Source: Pseudomonas brenneri
GTDB taxonomy: Bacteria; Pseudomonadota; Gammaproteobacteria; Pseudomonadales; Pseudomonadaceae
Length of the DNA stretch: 64,000 nt
Direction: 5' to 3'
Assembly: GCF_007858285.1 (NCBI RefSeq)
Contig: NZ_VFIL01000007.1
Span: forward strand, 186,001 to 250,000
Numbering within the stretch: the stretch's first letter is position 1; the number at the start of each line of letters is the position of its first letter. Positions 59,041 to 64,000 of the stretch are shown piece by piece. A model generated the notes under the pieces. The model saw only the letters and a program-made list of their open reading frames with translations, was not told the DNA's origin and made no database searches. The position numbers and the translations under genes were made by a program.

Positions 59041-60504
59041 ATGGAATTCACGATCCAACACTTTATCGCGCTTGCGCCGCTGCTGATTACCAGCCTCACC
59101 ATTGTGGTGGTGATGCTGGCGATCGCCTGGCGCCGCAATCACTCGCAGACGTTCCTGCTGTCCACCGCAGGCCTGAACCTGGCCCTGCTGTCGATTATCC
59201 CGGCCCTCAAGGTCGCCCCGCTGGCGGTGACCCCGCTGGTCATGATCGATGACTTCGCGCTGCTGTACACCGCGTTGATCCTCGTTGCGACACTGGCCTG
59301 CGTCACCCTCGCCCACGCCTACCTCGGCGAAGGCGGCACCGGCTACCCGGGCAACCGCGAAGAGCTGTACCTGCTGATCCTGCTGGCTGCGGCCGGCGGT
59401 ATCGTGCTGGTCAGCGCGCAGCACCTGGCCGGTTTGTTCATCGGCCTGGAACTGCTGTCGATCCCGACCTACGGCCTGGTGGCGTACGCCTTCTTCAACA
59501 AGCGCTCCCTGGAAGCCGGCATCAAGTACATGGTGCTGTCGGCCGCCGGTTCCGCGTTCCTGTTGTTCGGTATGGCCCTGCTCTACGCCGAAGCCGGCAG
59601 CCTGAGCTTCAGCGGTATCGGCCACGCCCTGGCCACCACCAGCATGCCTGCGCCCATCGCCCAACTGGGCCTGGCCATGATGCTGATCGGCCTGGCGTTC
59701 AAGCTGTCGCTGGTACCCTTCCACCTGTGGACCCCAGACGTGTACGAAGGCGCCCCGGCGCCGGTGGCCGCGTTCCTGGCAACCGCCTCGAAGGTTGCAG
59801 TGTTTGCGGTGATGGTGCGTCTGTTCCAGATCTCCCCTGCCGCCAACACGGGCGTGCTGAGCGACGTGCTGACCGTGATCGCCATCGCGTCGATCCTGTT
59901 CGGTAACCTGCTGGCCCTGACCCAGAACAACCTCAAGCGTCTGCTGGGTTACTCGTCCATCGCCCACTTCGGCTACCTGCTGATCGCCCTGGTGGCGAGC
60001 AAAGGCCTGGCCGTGGAAGCCATCGGCGTGTATCTGGTCACCTACGTGATCACCAGCCTTGGCGCTTTCGGTGTGATCACCCTGATGTCCTCGCCGTACA
60101 AAGGCCGTGACGCCGACGCCCTGTACGAGTATCGCGGCCTGTTCTGGCGCCGTCCGTACCTGACTGCCGTGCTGACCGTGATGATGCTGTCCCTGGCCGG
60201 CATCCCGCTGACCGCAGGCTTTATCGGCAAGTTCTACATCGTCGCGACCGGTGTCGAAGCCCACGAATGGTGGCTGGTTGCCTCCCTGGTGTTGGGCAGT
60301 GCCATCGGCGTGTTCTACTACCTGCGCGTGATGGTCACCCTGTACCTGATCGAGCCAAACCTGCGCCGTGTGGATGCCGAGCTGCACTGGGAACAGAAAG
60401 CCGGCGGCGTGATGCTGCTGGCTATCGCCCTGCTGGCATTCTTCCTGGGTGTGTACCCACAACCGTTGCTCACCCTGGTGCAGCATGCGGTGATGGCGGG
60501 TTGA
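59041..60504 (+). CDS. nuoN: NADH-quinone oxidoreductase subunit N
   Basis: This 487-residue antiporter-like subunit has about 14 helices. GLFIGLELLSIPTYGLVAYA and KLSLVPFHLWTPDVYEGAPA carry the conserved channel residues. It is the last gene of the operon and is followed by a terminator, then a toxin-antitoxin pair. All 13 nuo genes appear intact. Confidence 0.97.
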   Translation: MEFTIQHFIALAPLLITSLTIVVVMLAIAWRRNHSQTFLLSTAGLNLALLSIIPALKVAPLAVTPLVMIDDFALLYTALILVATLACVTLAHAYLGEGGTGYPGNREELYLLILLAAAGGIVLVSAQHLAGLFIGLELLSIPTYGLVAYAFFNKRSLEAGIKYMVLSAAGSAFLLFGMALLYAEAGSLSFSGIGHALATTSMPAPIAQLGLAMMLIGLAFKLSLVPFHLWTPDVYEGAPAPVAAFLATASKVAVFAVMVRLFQISPAANTGVLSDVLTVIAIASILFGNLLALTQNNLKRLLGYSSIAHFGYLLIALVASKGLAVEAIGVYLVTYVITSLGAFGVITLMSSPYKGRDADALYEYRGLFWRRPYLTAVLTVMMLSLAGIPLTAGFIGKFYIVATGVEAHEWWLVASLVLGSAIGVFYYLRVMVTLYLIEPNLRRVDAELHWEQKAGGVMLLAIALLAFFLGVYPQPLLTLVQHAVMAG

Positions 60505-60529
60505 TCGCTTAGGCTCAAGCAGTAAACAG

Positions 60530-60554
60530 AACGGCACCTTAGGGTGCCGTTTTG
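60530..60554 (+). terminator. Terminator after nuoN
   Basis: AACGGCACC-TTAG-GGTGCCGTTTT is a strong stem with a T-run. It is nearly the same as the terminator after the toxin-antitoxin genes (61443). Confidence 0.88.
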
Positions 60555-60590
60555 CGTTTCTGGGAAAGGTTGAAGCCCCCTGCCCAGCTC

Positions 60591-60703
60591 AAGGAATATT
60601 CCTTACTGAAATGCCTCTGTGTCTGGCATCTACCTGCCAGAGCCGCTCGTATGGTGTATGCGCTTTAGGAAGAATCCCACACCAGGGTCACTTGACCCCT
60701 GGT
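60591..60703 (+). promoter_or_regulatory. Two palindromes upstream of the toxin-antitoxin pair
   Basis: AAGGAATATTCCTT (60591-60604) is a perfect 14-bp palindrome, and ACCAGGGTCA (60681-60690) pairs with TGACCCCTGGT (60693-60703) with one extra base. Toxin-antitoxin operons of this type are repressed by the antitoxin at such sites, so either could be the operator. The promoter itself is not obvious. Confidence 0.45.
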
Positions 60704-60742
60704 ACATGGGCCACCAAACTATACGCAGGCTACGTACAGAAC

Positions 60743-61087
60743 ATGGATGCTCTATTTATTGAACTGCCGCCCTTTGAGCGGTACCGCAAGGACTATCTGA
60801 CTGACGAACTGTTTCACGGCTTCCAACAAGAGTTAATGAAGAACCCCGAAGCGGGAGCCGTGATGGAAGGCACCGGTGGGTTACGCAAGCTGCGCTTCGT
60901 CGATGAACGACGAAACAAAAGCAAGCGAGGTGGATTGCGCGTCATCTACTACTGGTGGTCAGGTGGCACTCAATTTTGGCTGTTTACGCTGTACGGCAAG
61001 CACGAGCAGAGCGACTTGAGCCAACAACACAAAAAAGCCCTCAAACACATGCTGGACAGGGAAATCAAAGCGAGAGGATTCACATGA
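60743..61087 (+). CDS. higB: HigB-type RelE-superfamily toxin
   Basis: This 114-residue protein is a HigB2-like toxin: FIELPPFERYRKDYLTDELF at the N-terminus, GTGGLRKLRFVDERRNKSKR and GLRVIYYWW in the central strands, and FTLYGKHEQSDLSQQHKKAL. RelE-fold toxins of this class cut mRNA on the ribosome. The toxin gene comes first and overlaps the antitoxin by 4 bp (ATGA), the order typical of higBA. The upstream open frame before 60743 is not kept in the family. Confidence 0.85.
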   Translation: MDALFIELPPFERYRKDYLTDELFHGFQQELMKNPEAGAVMEGTGGLRKLRFVDERRNKSKRGGLRVIYYWWSGGTQFWLFTLYGKHEQSDLSQQHKKALKHMLDREIKARGFT

Positions 61088-61398
61088 ACCGTGACATTTT
61101 TTCCGAACTGGTCGAAGGCTTCGATGCATTGGCCAATGAGCGCCAAGGCAAGGTCACACTACGTACTCATACCGTGCAGCAAAACAAACTGGCCCCTCTC
61201 ACCGCTGAAGACGTCATTGCAGTACGACAACAACTCAATCTTTCCCGTGCTGTATTTGCCATGTACCTACGCACCAATACACGCACCCTGGAAAACTGGG
61301 AGCAAGGCCGCGCGCGACCTAATGCCCAGGCGGCCATACTGATTCGCCTGGTATCAAAGTTTCCGGATACGGTGGAACGATTGGCATTGCTAAGCTAA
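61084..61398 (+). CDS. higA: HigA-type antitoxin with XRE-family HTH
   Basis: This 104-residue antitoxin has an N-terminal toxin-binding part (about 1-40) and a C-terminal Cro/C1-type helix-turn-helix: TAEDVIAVRQQLNLSRAVFA, MYLRTNTRTLENWEQGRARP. It should neutralise the HigB product and repress the operon at the palindromes upstream. The start overlaps the toxin stop. Confidence 0.87.
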   Translation: MNRDIFSELVEGFDALANERQGKVTLRTHTVQQNKLAPLTAEDVIAVRQQLNLSRAVFAMYLRTNTRTLENWEQGRARPNAQAAILIRLVSKFPDTVERLALLS

Positions 61399-61409
61399 TT
61401 ATCTGCCTT

Positions 61410-61431
61410 AAAGACTGCTGAAGCGGTCTTT
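61410..61431 (+). repeat. Weak hairpin after higA
   Basis: AAAGAC-TGCTGAAGCG-GTCTTT is a 6-bp inverted repeat just beyond the higA stop. It is weaker than the terminator at 61443. Confidence 0.35.
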
Positions 61432-61442
61432 CACACATCAAC

Positions 61443-61470
61443 AAAAACGGCACCTCACGGTGCCGTTTTA
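61443..61470. terminator. Terminator after higBA and convergent glpV
   Basis: AAAAACGGCACC-TCAC-GGTGCCGTTTTA works on both strands and has the same stem as the one at 60530. Confidence 0.85.
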
Positions 61471-61484
61471 CTATCCGACCTACC

Positions 61485-63227
61485 TCACTTACGCGCCGCC
61501 TCCCACGACTTGAGCAAATCGGCATAGTTCACGGTTTCACCCTTGGGTTTCTCGTTCGCCAGTTTCGGCTTCGGTGCGCCCGGCTGGTCGAACCAGTACT
61601 GGGCGTCGCGCTCGGGGTTCATCTTCGGTCCGCAGATCGGCTGCACCTTGGAGCGCTCCAGGCGCGTCATGATCGCGTCCTGGTCCTTGGCCAGGCCATC
61701 CAGTGCCTGTTGCGGGGTTTTCTCGCCGCTGGCGGCTTCCGAAATGTGGCTCCACCACAGTTGGGCCAGGCGTGGATAGTCCGGCACGTTGGTACCGGTC
61801 GGTGTCCACTGCACCCGCGCCGGGCTGCGGTAGAACTCCACCAGGCCGCCGAGTTTGGGGGCCAGGTCGGTCATGGCCTGGGAGTTGATGTCGGATTCGC
61901 GGATTGGCGTCAGGCCGACGATGGTTTTTTTCAGGGAGACGGTTTTCGACGTCACGAACTGCGCATAGAGCCAAGCCGCGAGTTTTTGCTTCTCAGGCGT
62001 GGACTTGAGGAACGTCCAGGAACCCACGTCCTGATACCCCAGCTTCATCCCCTCCTCCCAATACGGCCCGCGTGGCGACGGTGCCATGCGCCACTTCGGC
62101 GTACCGTCGGTATTCATCACCGGCAGCCCGGGTTTGGTCATGTCGGCGGTAAAAGCGGTATACCAGAAGATCTGCTGGGCGATATTGCCCTGGGACGGCA
62201 CCGGCCCCGACTCGGAGAAGGTCATGCCCGCCGCTTCCGGTGGCGCATAGGCGCGCATCCAGTCGACATACTTCTGCGTGGCAAACACCGCGGCCGGGCC
62301 GTTGGTGTCGCCGCCGCGAGTCACGCTGGAACCCACCGGATGGCAGTCCTCGACCCGGATCCCCCACTCGTCTACCGGCAAGCCATTGGGCAGGCCCTTG
62401 TCGCCGCCACCCGCCATGGAGAACCAGGCATCGGTAAAGCGCCAGCCCAGGGACGGGTCTTTCTTGCCGTAGTCCATATGCCCGTAGACGCGCTTGCCGT
62501 CGATTTCCTTGACGTCTTCGCTGAAGAACTTGGCGATGTCTTCATAGGCTGACCAGTTCACCGGTACGCCCAGTTCATAACCGTACTTTTCCTTGAACTT
62601 GGCTTTCAGGTCAGCACGCTCGAACCAGTCAGCGCGGAACCAATAGAGGTTGGCGAACTGCTGGTCGGGCAACTGATAGATCTTGCCGTCTGGTGCGGTG
62701 GTAAACGAGATGCCGATAAAGTCCTTGAGGTCCAGGGTCGGCGAGGTGAAGTCCTTGCCTTCATTGGCCATCAGGTCGGTGATGGACTCGGTCTTGCCAT
62801 AACGAAAGTGCGTACCGATCAAGTCGGAGTCATTGACCCAGCCGTCATAGATATTCTTGTCGGACTGCATCTGGGTTTGCAGTTTCTCCACCACATCGCC
62901 TTCCTGCAGCAGGTCGTGGGTCAGCTTGATCCCGGTGATTTCACTGAAGGCCTTGGCCAGTACCTTGGATTCGTACTCGTGGGTGGTGAGGGTTTCCGAC
63001 ACCACATTGATCTTCATCCCACGAAACGACTCGGCCGCCTTGATAAACCACTTCAACTCTTCAAGCTGCTGGGCTTGCGTCAGGGTGGACGGTTTGAACT
63101 CGCTGCCGATCCATTTTTTCGCGGCATCTTCATAGGCATCAGCCCAGGCCGCAGCACTCAAGCCGCTGAGGGCCAAGACGGCGGCCAATGAAATGCTATG
63201 TCGCAGCTTATTGTTTTTATCGAACAT
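61485..63227 (-). CDS. glpV: ABC transporter substrate-binding protein, glycerol type (GlpV-like)
   Basis: This 580-residue extracellular solute-binding protein has a Sec signal (about 1-29, MFDKNNKLRHSISLAAVLAL then AWADA). Features include the long form of the family, GWVNDSDLIGTHFRYGKTES and PDQQFANLYWFRADWFERAD. Together with the downstream-organised DUF2160 and permease genes it matches the glpSTPQUV-type glycerol uptake system described in Rhizobium, so glycerol is the likely substrate; another sugar alcohol cannot be excluded. The start at 63227 follows AGGAGGTC. Confidence 0.8.
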   Translation of the reverse strand: MFDKNNKLRHSISLAAVLALSGLSAAAWADAYEDAAKKWIGSEFKPSTLTQAQQLEELKWFIKAAESFRGMKINVVSETLTTHEYESKVLAKAFSEITGIKLTHDLLQEGDVVEKLQTQMQSDKNIYDGWVNDSDLIGTHFRYGKTESITDLMANEGKDFTSPTLDLKDFIGISFTTAPDGKIYQLPDQQFANLYWFRADWFERADLKAKFKEKYGYELGVPVNWSAYEDIAKFFSEDVKEIDGKRVYGHMDYGKKDPSLGWRFTDAWFSMAGGGDKGLPNGLPVDEWGIRVEDCHPVGSSVTRGGDTNGPAAVFATQKYVDWMRAYAPPEAAGMTFSESGPVPSQGNIAQQIFWYTAFTADMTKPGLPVMNTDGTPKWRMAPSPRGPYWEEGMKLGYQDVGSWTFLKSTPEKQKLAAWLYAQFVTSKTVSLKKTIVGLTPIRESDINSQAMTDLAPKLGGLVEFYRSPARVQWTPTGTNVPDYPRLAQLWWSHISEAASGEKTPQQALDGLAKDQDAIMTRLERSKVQPICGPKMNPERDAQYWFDQPGAPKPKLANEKPKGETVNYADLLKSWEAARK

Positions 63228-63276
63228 AGAGACCTCCTGGTTGATTTCAGACGGGACCGACAGATGCCCCGACCCA

Positions 63277-63377
63277 TGTAGGAGCGAGCTTGCTCGCGAA
63301 AAACCCCAAGACACCGCGTTAATCCAGACAACCTGCGTTATCGTTGACGACTTTCGCGAGCAAGCTCGCTCCTACAG
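63277..63377. repeat. REPIN (inverted pair of REP palindromes)
   Basis: TGTAGGAGCGAGCTTGCTCGCGAA and its inverse surround about 50 bp with the core TGCGTTATCGTTGACGA, the same family as those at 18368 and 28326. It lies between two genes of one operon (glpU and glpV), where it could set their relative expression. Confidence 0.9.
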
Positions 63378-63393
63378 GGGTATGGGGACCACC

Positions 63394-63669
63394 TCAGCCC
63401 CAGCGCATCACAGACAACAGCCACACCACAGACAGCGCGGACGCCACCCAGATGCTCCAGCCGGTTACGCCAATCACCAGCAGGTGCAGGTAGGCGCTCC
63501 CGAGAAGACCGATAAACAAGCGATCACCACGCGTCGTGCTGATCGGTAACAAACCGCGCCGGGGAATACTCGGCGAACGCAGCTCCCACGTGGTCATGCC
63601 CGCCAACAGCAGGGCAATCGCCGCAAAAAACAGTGCCGTCGGGGTGGTCCAGGCCATCCATTCCATCAT
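63394..63669 (-). CDS. glpU: DUF2160 family membrane protein (GlpU-like)
   Basis: This 91-residue protein has two or three membrane helices. DUF2160 proteins are found between the permease and substrate-binding genes of glycerol-type ABC transporters; their role is unknown, possibly an accessory membrane subunit. Two adjacent ATGs (63669, 63666) share GAGGAAACG upstream; either may be used. It follows the permease gene by 7 bp and is separated from glpV by a REPIN. Confidence 0.75.
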   Translation of the reverse strand: MMEWMAWTTPTALFFAAIALLLAGMTTWELRSPSIPRRGLLPISTTRGDRLFIGLLGSAYLHLLVIGVTGWSIWVASALSVVWLLSVMRWG

Positions 63670-63676
63670 CGTTTCC

Positions 63677-64000
63677 TCAGACCCGACCCAGGGCAAAGCC
63701 CTTGGCCACATGGTTGCGAACAAACCAGATCACCAGCATGCCCGGCAAAATGGTCAACACCCCGGCCGCCGCGAGCACGCCCCAATCAATGCCGGAGGCC
63801 GATACCGTACGCGTCATCACGGCGGCAATCGGCTTGGCGTTCACCGAGGTCAGCGTGCGCGCCAGCAGCAGTTCGACCCAGGAAAACATGAAGCAGAAAA
63901 ACGCTGTGACCCCGATCCCAGAGCCAATCAATGGGATAAATATCTTCACGAAGAACTTCGGAAAGCTGTAACCGTCGATGTAGGCAGTTTCGTCGATCTC
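63677..64000 (-). CDS. glpQ: ABC transporter permease (MalG/GlpQ-like), partial
   Basis: This is the C-terminal 107 residues of a MalG-type permease, cut by the right edge. The segment EIDETAYIDGYSFPKFFVKI followed by FIPLIG is the EAA loop that contacts the ATPase, with one or two terminal helices after it and a short tail. The 5' part and the other permease and ATPase genes should lie to the right. An ATG at 63949 in this frame is internal, not the start. Confidence 0.85.
   Translation of the reverse strand, partial: EIDETAYIDGYSFPKFFVKIFIPLIGSGIGVTAFFCFMFSWVELLLARTLTSVNAKPIAAVMTRTVSASGIDWGVLAAAGVLTILPGMLVIWFVRNHVAKGFALGRV

Overview
The window looks like part of the chromosome of a Pseudomonas of the fluorescens group. 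The evidence is the gene order from yccA-tusDCBE through cysG, serS, ftsK, clpA, icd/idh, purB and aceA to a complete nuoA-N operon, the fused nuoCD gene, two isocitrate dehydrogenases side by side, and Pseudomonas-type REP palindromes (GGAGCGAGCTTGCTCGCGAA) between genes. All identifications come from reading the sequence and from memory of families; no database search was run.

Positions 1 to about 13,900 are one end of an integrated element, most likely a temperate siphovirus-type prophage or its remnant. It enters from beyond the left edge and ends at a tyrosine integrase (12738-13787) next to the 3' end of tRNA-Ser(UGA) (13904-13994, minus strand), the probable attachment site. Early-phage functions are present: a LuxR-type HTH protein, a Rad52-like annealing protein, a Gp157 family protein, a DUF4224 protein and the integrase. 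No capsid, terminase or lysis genes are visible here. Cargo genes lie among them: a membrane coiled-coil protein, a second YejK nucleoid protein, a transglutaminase-like protein, a PAPS-reductase-like enzyme, an EVE-HNH nuclease that resembles a type IV restriction enzyme, an ASCH protein and a Qnr-type pentapeptide repeat protein. Several cargo genes share a small hairpin abutting the ribosome binding site, a 12-bp sequence recurs at three gene ends, and two of those ends carry a duplicated micro-ORF.

From 14,100 to 43,200 the content is core housekeeping: tRNA thiolation (tusDCBE with mnmA), siroheme synthesis, seryl-tRNA synthetase, fluoride export, replication-fork repair (rarA), lipoprotein transport (lolA), chromosome segregation (ftsK), the N-degron pathway (aat, bpt, clpS, clpA), infA, cspD, isocitrate dehydrogenases, purB and the L16 hydroxylase roxA. 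Two small secreted proteins (a lone CBM20 domain and a secretin-N-like protein) are less ordinary. Five REP/REPIN units sit in the intergenic gaps.

From 43,660 to 60,504 are aceA and the complex I operon nuoABCDEFGHIJKLMN, all on the plus strand. The long nuo leader carries a perfect Anr/FNR-type site and a Fur-like site. After nuoN comes a HigBA-type toxin-antitoxin pair bracketed by two nearly identical terminators. The right end holds part of a minus-strand glycerol-type ABC transporter operon (substrate-binding protein, DUF2160 protein, truncated permease).
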